Below, piece after piece: positions 1-7,974 of a DNA stretch of 64,000 bases. Source of the stretch: Frigidibacter sp. RF13 (GTDB lineage Bacteria; Pseudomonadota; Alphaproteobacteria; Rhodobacterales; Rhodobacteraceae). The stretch is from positions 124,001 through 188,000 of the forward strand of contig NZ_JAPNUE010000005.1 of assembly GCF_026626305.1 (NCBI RefSeq). The letters run 5' to 3'. Every line of letters starts with the position of its first letter. Positions within the stretch are counted from its first letter, which is position 1. The notes under the pieces are model-generated. The model was not told the DNA's origin and searched no databases. It saw only the letters and a program-made list of their open reading frames with translations. Made by a program: the position numbers and the translations under genes.

Positions 1-76
1 TGCCTTTCCTTGGCTTTTCGGCCTATAGCGCCCCCGTCGAACAGGCCGGAAGTGCCCTGGGGCTTTTGAGGACGCG

Positions 77-108
77 CAGGGTCGGCCTACACCGGCCCTG
101 ATTGTTTT
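77..108 (+). terminator. terminator-like hairpin in the rpsA leader
   Basis: A 9-bp stem (77-85 with 92-100, one G-T pair, 6-base loop) is followed by ATTGTTTT. It lies 90 bases upstream of rpsA. It could end transcription of the gene left of the window (usually cmk in this order) or act as a leader attenuator of rpsA. The sequence does not distinguish these. Confidence 0.45.
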
Positions 109-197
109 CGGAAAACCCCATGCCCGGCAAGACCCATGAAAGACCGGCGGAGACAACCGCTTGGCCCGTAACATTGTTGAAAAGGAACTGAAACCGC

Positions 198-1877
198 ATG
201 TGCGCTAAGAACGCTATGGAAGAATTCGAAGCCCTCCTGAAGGAAAGCTTCGAGATCGACACGCCCGAAGAGGGTTCGGTCGTCAAAGGCAAGGTCATCG
301 CCATCGAGGCAGGCCAGGCCATCATTGATGTCGGCTACAAGATGGAAGGCCGCATCGACCTCAAGGAATTCGCGAACCCCGGTGAACAGCCCTCGATCAG
401 CGTGGGCGACGAGGTCGAGGTCTATCTCGACCGCGTGGAAAACGCGCGTGGCGAGGCTGTCATCAGCCGCGAGAAAGCCCGCCGCGAAGAAGCCTGGGAT
501 CGCCTCGAAAAGGCCTATGCCGCGGAAGAGCGCGTCGATGGCGCCATCTTCGGCCGCGTCAAGGGTGGCTTCACCGTCGATCTGGGTGGCGCTGTCGCGT
601 TCCTTCCCGGCTCGCAGGTTGACGTCCGCCCCGTGCGCGACGCCGGCCCGCTCATGGGCATGAAACAGCCGTTCCAGATCCTCAAGATGGACCGCCGCCG
701 GGGCAACATCGTCGTCTCGCGCCGCGCGATCCTCGAAGAGAGCCGCGCCGAACAGCGCGCCGAGGTTATCGGCAACCTCTACGAAGGCCAGACGGTCGAT
801 GGCGTGGTCAAGAACATCACCGAATATGGTGCGTTCGTCGACCTCGGCGGCGTTGACGGCCTTCTGCACGTCACCGACATGGCCTGGCGCCGCGTCAACC
901 ACCCGTCGGAAATCCTGTCGATCGGCGAGACCGTCAAGGTTCAGGTCATCAAGATCAACAAGGAAACCCACCGCATCTCGCTCGGCATGAAGCAGCTGCA
1001 ATCGGATCCGTGGGATTCGGTCGAAAGCCGCTTCCCGCTGGGGTCCGTCCACCACGGCCGCGTCACGAACATCACCGACTACGGTGCATTCGTGGAACTG
1101 GAAGCGGGCGTCGAGGGCCTCGTGCACGTTTCGGAAATGTCCTGGACCAAGAAGAACGTCCACCCCGGCAAGATCGTTTCGACCAGCCAGGAAGTCGACG
1201 TCATGGTGCTGGAAATCGACAGCGCTAAGCGCCGCGTGTCGCTCGGCCTCAAGCAGACCATGCGCAACCCGTGGGAAGTCTTTGCCGAAACCCATCCCGT
1301 GGGCACCGTCATTGAAGGCGAAGTCAAGAACATCACCGAATTCGGTCTGTTCGTCGGCCTCGCCAACGACATCGACGGCATGGTCCACCTCTCCGACCTC
1401 AGCTGGGACCAGCGCGGCGAAGAGGCGATCCAGTCCTACCGCAAGGGCGACGTGGTCCAGGCAGCCGTCACCGAGGTCGACGTCGAGAAAGAGCGTATCT
1501 CGCTCTCGATCAAGTCGCTCGGCGCCGACACGTTCTCGGATGCGGTTGACGGCGTGAAGCGCGGCTCGGTGATCACCGTGACCGTGACTGCGGTCGAGGA
1601 AGGCGGGATCGAGGTGGACTACAACGGCATGAAGTCGTTCGTCCGCCGCTCGGACCTCGCCCGCGACCGCGCCGACCAGCGCCCCGAGCGCTTCCAGGTC
1701 GGCGACCATGTCGATGTCCGCGTCACCAACGTCGATTCGAAGACCCGCAAGCTCGGCGTCTCGATCAAGGCGCGCGAGATCGCCGAAGAGAAGGAAGCCG
1801 TGGAACAGTACGGTTCGTCCGACTCGGGCGCCTCGCTCGGCGACATCCTCGGCGCGGCGCTGAAGGGCGGCAAGTAA
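198..1877 (+). CDS. rpsA: 30S ribosomal protein S1
   Basis: Ribosomal protein S1 (559 aa) binds mRNA on the small subunit and helps start translation. The protein is a chain of six S1/OB RNA-binding domains; the repeated core GxVKNITEYGAFVDLGG / VDGLLHVTDM appears at about residues 200-270 and recurs near 285-355 and 370-440. Length matches alphaproteobacterial S1. The ATG at 198 is chosen because MCAKNAMEEFEALL is the usual N-terminus. It is followed by a strong terminator and, unusually, by a DUF2817 gene and a second degraded copy of its own 3' end before ihfB. Confidence 0.97.
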   Translation: MCAKNAMEEFEALLKESFEIDTPEEGSVVKGKVIAIEAGQAIIDVGYKMEGRIDLKEFANPGEQPSISVGDEVEVYLDRVENARGEAVISREKARREEAWDRLEKAYAAEERVDGAIFGRVKGGFTVDLGGAVAFLPGSQVDVRPVRDAGPLMGMKQPFQILKMDRRRGNIVVSRRAILEESRAEQRAEVIGNLYEGQTVDGVVKNITEYGAFVDLGGVDGLLHVTDMAWRRVNHPSEILSIGETVKVQVIKINKETHRISLGMKQLQSDPWDSVESRFPLGSVHHGRVTNITDYGAFVELEAGVEGLVHVSEMSWTKKNVHPGKIVSTSQEVDVMVLEIDSAKRRVSLGLKQTMRNPWEVFAETHPVGTVIEGEVKNITEFGLFVGLANDIDGMVHLSDLSWDQRGEEAIQSYRKGDVVQAAVTEVDVEKERISLSIKSLGADTFSDAVDGVKRGSVITVTVTAVEEGGIEVDYNGMKSFVRRSDLARDRADQRPERFQVGDHVDVRVTNVDSKTRKLGVSIKAREIAEEKEAVEQYGSSDSGASLGDILGAALKGGK

Positions 1878-1903
1878 GCCCCAGCGATCCGATTTAGAGG
1901 TCG

Positions 1904-1938
1904 AAATCCCCGCCGCACAGCGGCGGGGATTTTCTTTT
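1904..1938 (+). terminator. Rho-independent terminator of rpsA
   Basis: A perfect 12-bp stem (1904-1915 with 1921-1932, loop CACAG) is followed by a T-rich tract. It sits 27 bases after the rpsA stop and abuts the 3' end of the convergent DUF2817 gene, so it may serve both. Confidence 0.85.
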
Positions 1939-3026
1939 CAACCGGTCCATTCCGACAGGCCCGTCACCAAGTCGTCGATGCATCTGGGTCCTGCATCCAG
2001 TACCAGCTTTCGCCAAGGGACATCCGGTGGCGTGCAGGCGTTGCGATATTGATCGCGCAGCAGCGAAACGGCTGGATCGCTCCGCCCTTCGTTTCGTAAC
2101 CAGCGGTCGGTGCCGTCTGATCGGAACATGCCGTAGGCATCTGAAGTTCCAAACTCAACGACAGCGCCGGCCACCCTGCAGTCGGGCAATTCATCCGAGA
2201 TCGCCTGACACAACAGGCCCTGATAGGCCGGCAGCGCGCCCGCTTTGAATGGCGACCCGTCCACTTCGTCAAGTTTCCACCATTGCATCGCCTGCCTTCG
2301 CGCTTCGCTACCTTTTGGCGCACAGACAAGATGCACGACTTCCCCAAATTCACCGACCCCGGTGTGAAAGTCGATGAAGCCGACGTGGCTTGCTTTGCCT
2401 GCATGCGCCTGAAGGATGCGCCGAAAATTGGTATTCGCCCATTCCGGCCCTGTCCCCGCATAGTAGAGCCCATCCGGGTGATCAGTTTGCCCGCTGAGTA
2501 TGTCGTTTTCCAGATGCCAGCCATGGGTATCCAGATAAGCCCGATAACTTCGGTACGCGTTCAGCATCTCTTGGGCATCCATCGGCGAGCAATGCAGAAA
2601 CTGTGCCAACTCGCGATAGGCAAGATTTTCACGGACCGACCAAGCCGAAAGGAAATTGCGATTCAAGTCCACGTTGTTTTCCGTGGTGCGGGTCTTGAAA
2701 GAAAAGCTCCAAGGGTTCACCGCATGGACCAGAGCCACCCCGACACCAGTCGGTAAGGTCGTCCGGCCATCTAGCCAGCGGCACATTATGGCCGAGGCGG
2801 CATAGCCTTCGGCCCCATGGGTGCCAGCAATAACCAGGGCCACGTGCGAAGCGTGACGCACACCGAGTTCGGCGACATCGACCGAAAGCACCTCACCGTC
2901 CAGCCCGCGGAGATGCGGTTGTGGATATGACTTTATCCTGGCATTTGACCGCTCCGCGGCCTCAAGGAAGTTTTGCCGTGCGCCTTGATAGCTGTCCGCG
3001 AAATAGGTCAAAGAGTTTGCTCCCAA
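1938..3026 (-). CDS. DUF2817 (M14-like carboxypeptidase fold) protein
   Basis: A 362-aa protein that matches the DUF2817 family, related to zinc carboxypeptidases of the M14 fold. Visible motifs are the zinc-site-like GTHGAEGYAAS (about residues 69-79), an N-rich substrate segment ENNVDLNRNF (about 115-124) and FIDFHTGVGEFGE (about 219-231) carrying the third zinc ligand. No signal peptide, so it is likely cytoplasmic. The substrate is unknown. The gene is visibly less GC-rich than its neighbours, reads against rpsA, and is bounded on its 5' side by a decayed copy of the rpsA 3' end, so acquisition by transfer is likely. Confidence 0.8.
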   Translation of the reverse strand: MGANSLTYFADSYQGARQNFLEAAERSNARIKSYPQPHLRGLDGEVLSVDVAELGVRHASHVALVIAGTHGAEGYAASAIMCRWLDGRTTLPTGVGVALVHAVNPWSFSFKTRTTENNVDLNRNFLSAWSVRENLAYRELAQFLHCSPMDAQEMLNAYRSYRAYLDTHGWHLENDILSGQTDHPDGLYYAGTGPEWANTNFRRILQAHAGKASHVGFIDFHTGVGEFGEVVHLVCAPKGSEARRQAMQWWKLDEVDGSPFKAGALPAYQGLLCQAISDELPDCRVAGAVVEFGTSDAYGMFRSDGTDRWLRNEGRSDPAVSLLRDQYRNACTPPDVPWRKLVLDAGPRCIDDLVTGLSEWTG

Positions 3027-3065
3027 TCTATTCCGAACGAAGTTTATCGACCCACCTGCAGCCTG

Positions 3066-3181
3066 TCGATCAAGGCGCGCGAGATCGCCGAAGAGAAAGG
3101 GCCGTGGAACAGTGTGGTTCGTCCGGCTAGGGCGCCTCGCTCGGCGACATCCTGGGCGCAGCGCTCAAGGGCCAGAAGTAA
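3066..3181 (+). pseudogene. decayed second copy of the rpsA 3' end
   Basis: These 116 bases align with the last 117 bases of rpsA (1761-1877), including the stop codon. The first 32 bases are identical; the rest carry about a dozen differences, one single-base deletion near 3098 and a premature TAG at 3127-3129. Similarity stops abruptly at 3066. With 1761-1877 it brackets the DUF2817 gene. It is followed by its own terminator and then ihfB, the normal rpsA neighbour, so this is probably the older resident gene end displaced by an insertion. Confidence 0.9.
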
Positions 3182-3204
3182 GAAACAGGTCTTCGGACCA
3201 GCAG

Positions 3205-3233
3205 AAACCCCGCCCTCCCGGCCGGGGTTTTTG
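3205..3233 (+). terminator. second rpsA-type terminator
   Basis: AAACCCC at 3205-3211 pairs with GGGGTTT at 3224-3230, and the T-run continues to 3232. It lies 23 bases after the decayed rpsA tail and probably was the original rpsA terminator before the insertion. Confidence 0.7.
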
Positions 3234-3386
3234 TTTATGGCCCCGATTCGTCCACAGGCCGCTGCTCGCGCTTTCTGCGCAGCGGCATCGGGATGCTGCG
3301 CCGCGACAGGCGTGGTTAGGGGCCACGCGAAGCCGAAGATCGGAAAAATCACGCAAAAATCCCCGCCATTACAAAGGCTTTCCTGT

Positions 3387-3414
3387 TTGTGGCTGGAAGA
3401 AATGGCCCTATAGT
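3387..3414 (+). promoter_or_regulatory. candidate ihfB promoter
   Basis: TTGTGG (3387-3392), a 16-base spacer and TATAGT (3409-3414) lie about 57 bases before the ihfB start. The fit to sigma-70 type boxes is fair. The rest of 3234-3470 shows no gene. Confidence 0.45.
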
Positions 3415-3470
3415 TCGCCGGACGAAAAAAGCGAGGGCGGGCCGAGTGAACACCGCCACGAGGGGGGATA

Positions 3471-3752
3471 ATGATCCGGTCCGAACTGATTCAGAAGCTG
3501 TCTGAAGAGAACCCGCACCTGTTCCAGCGCGATGTGGAGCGGATCGTGAACACGATCTTCGACGAGATCATCGAGGCCATGGCCAAAGGCGACCGGGTCG
3601 AGCTGCGCGGCTTCGGCGCCTTTTCGGTGAAGAAGCGCGACGCGCGTGCGGGCCGCAATCCGCGCACCGGAGAATCGGTCGCCGTGGATCAGAAGCATGT
3701 CCCCTTCTTCAAGACCGGCAAACTGTTGCGCGACCGCCTGAACGGCGGCTGA
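3471..3752 (+). CDS. ihfB: integration host factor subunit beta
   Basis: IHF-beta (93 aa) pairs with IHF-alpha to bend DNA at specific sites in recombination and transcription. The HU/IHF fold is complete: N-terminal [10 protein letters not shown], central [14 protein letters not shown] and the DNA-binding arm tip GRNPRTGE with the conserved Pro (about residues 58-68), ending in the [13 protein letters not shown] helix. A purine-rich GAGGGGGA lies just before the ATG. It is followed after 7 bases by a LapA-like gene. In related genomes ihfB directly follows rpsA, which supports calling the intervening block an insertion. Confidence 0.95.
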   Translation: MIRSELIQKLSEENPHLFQRDVERIVNTIFDEIIEAMAKGDRVELRGFGAFSVKKRDARAGRNPRTGESVAVDQKHVPFFKTGKLLRDRLNGG

Positions 3753-3759
3753 ACCCGTC

Positions 3760-4110
3760 ATGATCAAGACCCTTCGCTACCTCTTCCTCGCGCTTCTCGC
3801 GGTCGTGCTTCTGACCGTCGCATCGGCAAACCGCGAGGTCGTTGCGCTTCGGCTGCTTCCGACAGAGGTCGATACATTCCTCGGCTTCGGCTGGACGATC
3901 GAACTGCCGCTCTTCCTGGTGATCTTCGCGGGCATACTCGTCGGCCTCGCTGTAGGCTTCGTCTGGGAATGGCTGCGCGAAGCGCGCATGCGCAGCGAGG
4001 CAAGCCAGCACCGGCGTCAGGTCGGGCAGCTTGAGCGCGAGGTCACGAAGCTGCGCGCCGAGAAAGGCGACAAGCCCGACGAGATCCTCGCCCTTCTCGA
4101 CAATCGCTGA
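3760..4110 (+). CDS. LapA/DUF1049-domain membrane protein
   Basis: A 116-aa inner-membrane protein of the LapA (lipopolysaccharide assembly A) domain type. Two membrane segments are visible, about residues 5-23 and 41-65, followed by a charged, probably coiled-coil cytoplasmic tail (EWLREARMRSEASQHRR to REVTKLRAEKG). It begins 7 bases after ihfB and is probably cotranscribed with it. In enterobacteria LapA works with LapB in control of LPS synthesis; whether this short alphaproteobacterial form does so is inference. Confidence 0.75.
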   Translation: MIKTLRYLFLALLAVVLLTVASANREVVALRLLPTEVDTFLGFGWTIELPLFLVIFAGILVGLAVGFVWEWLREARMRSEASQHRRQVGQLEREVTKLRAEKGDKPDEILALLDNR

Positions 4111-4222
4111 AGCGGCGCCTCTTCGTGCGCTTCGCTTCTCATCGGCCCGGGTTCGAGGAGCACATGAAATGCGACGACGAGTGTCGGTTCCGCCCGGCAG
4201 AGAAATGCGCTAGAGCCCGCAC

Positions 4223-4861
4223 ATGGACACTCGCGTGAAAATCTGCGGCCTCAAGGAGACCGCCCATATCGCCGCCGCTGCCGAGGCGGGTGCCGCCTAT
4301 GTCGGTTTCAATTTCTTCGCCCGATCGCCGCGCAGCGTCGCGATCCCGGAAGCGGCGGCACTGGCACTCGCGACTCCTGAAGGCATCGCGAAAGTCGCCC
4401 TGACGGTGAATGCAACCGACGCCGAACTGGACGCGATCACCGGTGAGGTCGCGCTCGACATGCTGCAGCTTCACGGAACCGAAAGCCCGGAACGGGTCAG
4501 CGAAGTGAAGGCCCGCTATGGCCTTCCGGTGATGAAGGCCCTGGGCGTTGCCGACCGCGCCGACCTTGCCGCCCTCGACATCTACCAGACCGTCGCCGAT
4601 CAGATCCTGATCGACGCCAAACCGCCCAAAGACGCGGTGCTGCCCGGCGGCAATGGTCTGACCTTCGACTGGACACTGCTGCTCGGCCGGGTCTGGCGCC
4701 GGCCCTGGATGCTCGCGGGCGGCCTGAACCCCGCGAACGTCGCATTGGCGATCCGTTCGACCAATGCGCGGCAGGTTGATGTGGCCTCCGGCGTCGAGAT
4801 CGCGCCCGGCGTGAAGGACGAAGGCCTGATCCGCGCCTTCCTCGCGGCGGCGCGAGGATAG
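4223..4861 (+). CDS. trpF: phosphoribosylanthranilate isomerase
   Basis: TrpF (212 aa) catalyses the Amadori rearrangement of phosphoribosylanthranilate in tryptophan synthesis. It is a TIM barrel: VKICGLKE at residues 5-12 carries the catalytic Cys, the DAKPP segment near residue 131 carries the catalytic Asp, and [10 protein letters not shown] / DVASGVE form the phosphate-binding loops. The start at 4223 gives the family N-terminus. The 112 bases before it contain no Trp-rich leader peptide. Three small genes separate it from trpB. Confidence 0.95.
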   Translation: MDTRVKICGLKETAHIAAAAEAGAAYVGFNFFARSPRSVAIPEAAALALATPEGIAKVALTVNATDAELDAITGEVALDMLQLHGTESPERVSEVKARYGLPVMKALGVADRADLAALDIYQTVADQILIDAKPPKDAVLPGGNGLTFDWTLLLGRVWRRPWMLAGGLNPANVALAIRSTNARQVDVASGVEIAPGVKDEGLIRAFLAAARG

Positions 4862-4902
4862 ATCTTGAGGCTTTCTTTACCTTGATCGGCTCAGGATCGG
4901 TC

Positions 4903-5136
4903 ATGACCGCGACCCTGCCCGCCTTCCTGTCCCCCGAGATCTGGCTGCGCCAGATATTTGCTGCCCGCGCTGCGACCGATGGCGGCATCGTTCGCCGCCA
5001 GGTGCGCGATGTCGAACGGATCGTCGGTCGCGCGCGGTTCGAGGCGGAGCTTCGCCACCGTGGCTACCGCGCGGTCGAGAACGCGGGCCAGTTCGTGATT
5101 TTCTGCAATCGCGCCCCCGTCCGCTTGATCGAATAG
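4903..5136 (+). CDS. conserved small protein between trpF and trpB
   Basis: A 77-aa protein with no recognised domain. I choose the ATG at 4903 over a TTG at 4882. It is basic, with no signal peptide or membrane segment, and its mid part (VRRQVRDVERIVGRARFEAELRHRGYRAVEN) reads as a helical stretch. From general knowledge of Rhodobacterales genomes, small proteins of this kind beside trpF are often labelled as isomerase-related by position only; I see no TrpF similarity. Coding character (codon use, position 20-40 bases after trpF) supports a real gene of unknown function. Confidence 0.6.
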   Translation: MTATLPAFLSPEIWLRQIFAARAATDGGIVRRQVRDVERIVGRARFEAELRHRGYRAVENAGQFVIFCNRAPVRLIE

Positions 5137-5149
5137 GCTTGCGCCTCCC

Positions 5150-5196
5150 GCAAATTCCTTCGAAGGAATTTGCCAAAACTCTTCGAATAGTTTTGG
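5150..5196. repeat. paired short palindromes, copy 1
   Basis: Two palindromes overlap by one base: a perfect 24-base palindrome at 5150-5173 centred on TTCGAA, and a 24-base palindrome at 5173-5196 with one mismatched pair, also centred on TTCGAA. The same two-hairpin layout recurs at 23985-24054 and 61165-61210. It lies between the small gene ending at 5136 and the GNAT gene at 5215, and may also act as a terminator. Confidence 0.8.
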
Positions 5197-5214
5197 ACCC
5201 GGTCGGAGAGGCAG

Positions 5215-5661
5215 ATGATCCACTTTCGCCCCGCGACAGAAGACGACGTCCCCGCGATTGTCGCGCTGCTCGCCGACGACATCCTCGGCGCCACGCGCGA
5301 ACGGCGCGAGATCGATGCGTACCTTGCCGCCTTCCGCACCATGGTCGCGGAAGGCAACAACCACCTGATCGTCGGCGACGACGACGGCCGCATCGTCGCC
5401 ACCTACCAGATCACCTTCATCTCCGGCCTGTCGCTGAAAGCCGCGCGACGGGCACAGGTGGAAGCGGTCCGCGTCGCCTCCACCTTCCGCGGCCGGGGGA
5501 TCGGCGCCGCGCTGATGGCCGATGCCGAGGCCCGGGCGCGCGCCGCAGGCTGCACGCTGATGCAGCTGACCACCAACAAGACCCGCGCCGACGCTCATCG
5601 TTTCTACGAGAGGCGCGGCTTTACCCCAACGCACATAGGTTATAAACGCGATCTGTCTTGA
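5215..5661 (+). CDS. GNAT family N-acetyltransferase
   Basis: A 148-aa acetyltransferase of the GNAT fold, transferring an acetyl group from acetyl-CoA to an unknown amine. The acetyl-CoA binding signature is seen as VEAVRVASTFRGRGIGAAL (about residues 82-100), with the C-terminal ANKTRADAHRFYERRGF-type motif present as TTNKTRADAHRFYERRGF (about 121-138). The ATG at 5215 starts IHFRPATEDDVPAI, the usual beginning of the fold. It lies in the trpF-trpB interval; no link to tryptophan synthesis is implied by the sequence. Confidence 0.85.
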   Translation: MIHFRPATEDDVPAIVALLADDILGATRERREIDAYLAAFRTMVAEGNNHLIVGDDDGRIVATYQITFISGLSLKAARRAQVEAVRVASTFRGRGIGAALMADAEARARAAGCTLMQLTTNKTRADAHRFYERRGFTPTHIGYKRDLS

Positions 5662-5673
5662 GTGAGGACAGGC

Positions 5674-5907
5674 ATGGCATTGGTAGTCGGATTTTCGAAA
5701 GACGATCGCGACCTGAAAGCGGCGCATCCCACAACTTTGGTATGCAAGTATCTGGTCGGGGAGCGCGACGGGAAGAAAATCCTCCAGTTGAACACCTATG
5801 GTTCGACTGGGCGCGAGATACCCGGAAAGCTTAGCCAGACACTTCAACTCGACGAGAGCGCTGCGAGACAGCTCTTTCAAGTGCTGCAACGAGAGTTTCG
5901 TTTCTAG
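5674..5907 (+). CDS. small conserved hypothetical protein upstream of trpB
   Basis: A 77-aa protein starting at 5674 behind a GTGAGGACAG ribosome-binding segment. It has a regular alpha/beta look ([14 protein letters not shown], then [22 protein letters not shown], and a C-terminal LFQVLQREF helix) but no domain I can name. It is clearly less GC-rich than trpB, which begins 10 bases after its stop. The spacing suggests cotranscription with trpB. Function unknown. Confidence 0.6.
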   Translation: MALVVGFSKDDRDLKAAHPTTLVCKYLVGERDGKKILQLNTYGSTGREIPGKLSQTLQLDESAARQLFQVLQREFRF

Positions 5908-5917
5908 GAGGCGCCAG

Positions 5918-7150
5918 ATGGCCGAGGACCTGATCAACAGCTTCATGACCGGACCGGACGAGGCAGGCCGTTTCGGCCAGTTCGGCGGCCGGTTCGTGTC
6001 AGAAACCCTGATGCCGCTCATCCTCGATCTCGAGGAGCGCTATGAATATGCCAAGACCGACCCGACCTTCTGGGCCGAGATGGACGACCTCTGGAAGCAC
6101 TACGTCGGCCGCCCCTCGCCGCTTTATCACGCCGCGCGCCTGACCGCACACTTGGGCGGCGCAAAGATCTACATGAAGCGCGACGAGCTGAACCACACGG
6201 GCGCGCACAAGATCAACAACGTGCTCGGCCAGATCATCCTCGCCCGCCGCATGGGCAAGACCCGGATCATCGCCGAAACCGGCGCGGGCCAGCATGGTGT
6301 GGCGACGGCCACCGTCTGCGCCAAGTTCGGGCTGAAATGCGTGGTCTACATGGGCGCCCATGACGTCGAACGTCAGGCACCGAACGTCTTCCGCATGCGG
6401 CTTCTGGGCGCCGAGGTGATTCCCGTCACCTCCGGCCGCGGTACACTGAAGGACGCGATGAACGACGCGCTGCGCGACTGGGTGACGAACGTGCGCGACA
6501 CGTTCTACTGCATCGGCACCGTCGCCGGCCCCCATCCCTATCCCGCCATGGTTCGCGACTTCCAGTCGATCATCGGCAAGGAAGTGCGCTGGCAGCTTGC
6601 CGAGCAGGAAGGCGAAGGCCGGCTCCCCGACACGGTAATCGCCGCGATCGGCGGCGGGTCGAACGCCATGGGCCTTTTCTACCCGTTCCTCGACGACCCC
6701 ACCGTCCGCATCATCGGCGTCGAAGCGGGCGGCAAGGGCGTAGACGAACGCATGGAACATTGCGCCTCGCTGACCGGCGGGCGCCCCGGCGTTCTGCACG
6801 GCAACCGCACCTACCTTCTCCAGGACGATGACGGTCAGATCCTCGAAGGTTTCTCGATCTCGGCGGGCCTCGACTATCCCGGCATCGGCCCCGAACATGC
6901 CTGGCTGCATGACAGCGGTCGCGCCGAATATGTCTCGATCACCGACAAAGAGGCGCTGGAGGCCTTCCAGCTGTCCTGCAAGCTCGAAGGAATCATCCCC
7001 GCACTCGAACCTTCGCACGCGCTTGCCCATGTGATGAAGATCGCCCCTACCCTTCCACGCGACCATATCATCGTGATGAACATGTGTGGCCGCGGCGACA
7101 AGGACATCTTCACCGTGGCCAAGCACCTTGGCTTTGACATGAAGATCTGA
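5918..7150 (+). CDS. trpB: tryptophan synthase beta chain
   Basis: TrpB (410 aa) is the PLP enzyme that joins indole and serine to make tryptophan, normally in complex with TrpA. The PLP lysine is Lys98 in HTGAHKINN, the phosphate loop is GGGSNAMG (about residues 245-252), and the N-terminal [16 protein letters not shown] segment is typical of TrpB1. I choose the ATG at 5918 behind AGGAGG. trpA is not the next gene here; a terminator follows. Confidence 0.97.
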   Translation: MAEDLINSFMTGPDEAGRFGQFGGRFVSETLMPLILDLEERYEYAKTDPTFWAEMDDLWKHYVGRPSPLYHAARLTAHLGGAKIYMKRDELNHTGAHKINNVLGQIILARRMGKTRIIAETGAGQHGVATATVCAKFGLKCVVYMGAHDVERQAPNVFRMRLLGAEVIPVTSGRGTLKDAMNDALRDWVTNVRDTFYCIGTVAGPHPYPAMVRDFQSIIGKEVRWQLAEQEGEGRLPDTVIAAIGGGSNAMGLFYPFLDDPTVRIIGVEAGGKGVDERMEHCASLTGGRPGVLHGNRTYLLQDDDGQILEGFSISAGLDYPGIGPEHAWLHDSGRAEYVSITDKEALEAFQLSCKLEGIIPALEPSHALAHVMKIAPTLPRDHIIVMNMCGRGDKDIFTVAKHLGFDMKI

Positions 7151-7179
7151 GACCGCGCCGGTTCAGTACGACTGCATCA

Positions 7180-7210
7180 GGCCGGGCCGATCAGCCCGGC
7201 CTTTCCCTTT
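7180..7210 (+). terminator. Rho-independent terminator of trpB
   Basis: GGCCGGGC (7180-7187) pairs with GCCCGGCC (7194-7201) around a 6-base loop and is followed by TTTCCCTTT. It ends the trpF-trpB transcription unit 29 bases after trpB. Confidence 0.85.
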
Positions 7211-7222
7211 CGTCTCAGCGAA

Positions 7223-7296
7223 TAAACCACAAGCCCCCGCGCCTAAACTCAGGTTTAGGCCGCTTTCGCCCAAGGTTTACAGACGCCGGTCTAAAC
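7223..7296. promoter_or_regulatory. array of five TAAAC/GTTTA half-sites
   Basis: TAAAC occurs at 7223, 7244 and 7292 and its complement GTTTA at 7253 and 7275. The central pair forms a perfect 8-bp inverted repeat (7241-7260, loop TCAG). Start-to-start spacings are 21, 9, 22 and 17, so several sites lie on one helix face. The array ends 84 bases before the first gene of the Asp-rich cluster and is the likely operator region of that cluster. Confidence 0.55.
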
Positions 7297-7380
7297 TTCA
7301 GGCAAATTTCCCTTGATGCGGCCAGATGCTTTTCTGGTCTTGCGTCGGTCACGGCGCGCAAAACCAAGGGAGACCGCACA

Positions 7381-7959
7381 ATGAAACGGACAGTTCTGAT
7401 TGCAGGTTGCGCCATTGCGCTGGCCGGGACCGCCACCACCGCTTTCGCGGATCGGGGTGAACCGCTGGTGATGCCGTATGGAGAGTTCCAGGCTGTCGGC
7501 CAGATGGCCGATTGGGTCCTGCCGGGCGATCTTCTCGCCCGTCGTGGCCGTGGCGCCGACGATCCGGCGGGCGATGATCGTGGCCGCGGTGGGCATGGCG
7601 CGGACGACGGGCCGAATCACACTCTGCTCGAAACGCCGACCCTCCTGACCCCCGAACTTCTTGCGCGCCGGGGCGCCGACGACCCGGCGGGCGACGACCG
7701 CCGCGGACGCGGGCGTGGGACCGACGATGGTCCGGGGCATACGTTCAACACGACGCTTCCGGAAATGCTCCAGATGGCGAAGAACGGTGCCGATGACGGC
7801 CCCGACCATGATCAGGATGACGATCATGGCGGCCGTGGCGGCGATGACGACGACGATGACAACGGCTCGGGCTCGGGCCGCGACAAGCCGCGCATTCCGG
7901 GTGGGTCCGGTTGCGACGACGCCGGCGATGTCGCCGAACATGCCGCGTGCAGAGGCTAA
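7381..7959 (+). CDS. exported Asp/Gly-rich repeat protein
   Basis: A 192-aa protein with a clear signal peptide (residues 1-23, ending ATTAFA). The mature part holds two long repeats at about 51-80 and 93-120, each reading LLARRG..ADDPAGDD, Gly/Arg run, DDGP.HT, and a third partial GADDGPDH near 137-144. Then come an Asp run (DDDDDD at 155-160) and a C-terminal module GSGCDDAGDVAEHAAC with two Cys (178, 190) that could form a disulfide. Function unknown; the acidic repeats suggest binding of metal ions. First gene after the TAAAC array and probably coexpressed with the next three. Confidence 0.75.
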   Translation: MKRTVLIAGCAIALAGTATTAFADRGEPLVMPYGEFQAVGQMADWVLPGDLLARRGRGADDPAGDDRGRGGHGADDGPNHTLLETPTLLTPELLARRGADDPAGDDRRGRGRGTDDGPGHTFNTTLPEMLQMAKNGADDGPDHDQDDDHGGRGGDDDDDDNGSGSGRDKPRIPGGSGCDDAGDVAEHAACRG

Positions 7960-7974
7960 GAGCCTCTCACCCGG

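Noticed and set aside
87..1709. A 540-codon minus-strand open frame opposite rpsA
   Set aside because: It mirrors the S1 repeats, is rich in Asp/Ala/Val from antisense codons, has no ribosome-binding site, and rpsA itself is certain.
4111..4222. Possible Trp leader peptide before trpF
   Set aside because: The only short frame there (ATG at 4164) has a single Trp codon and no run, and no alternative stems were seen.
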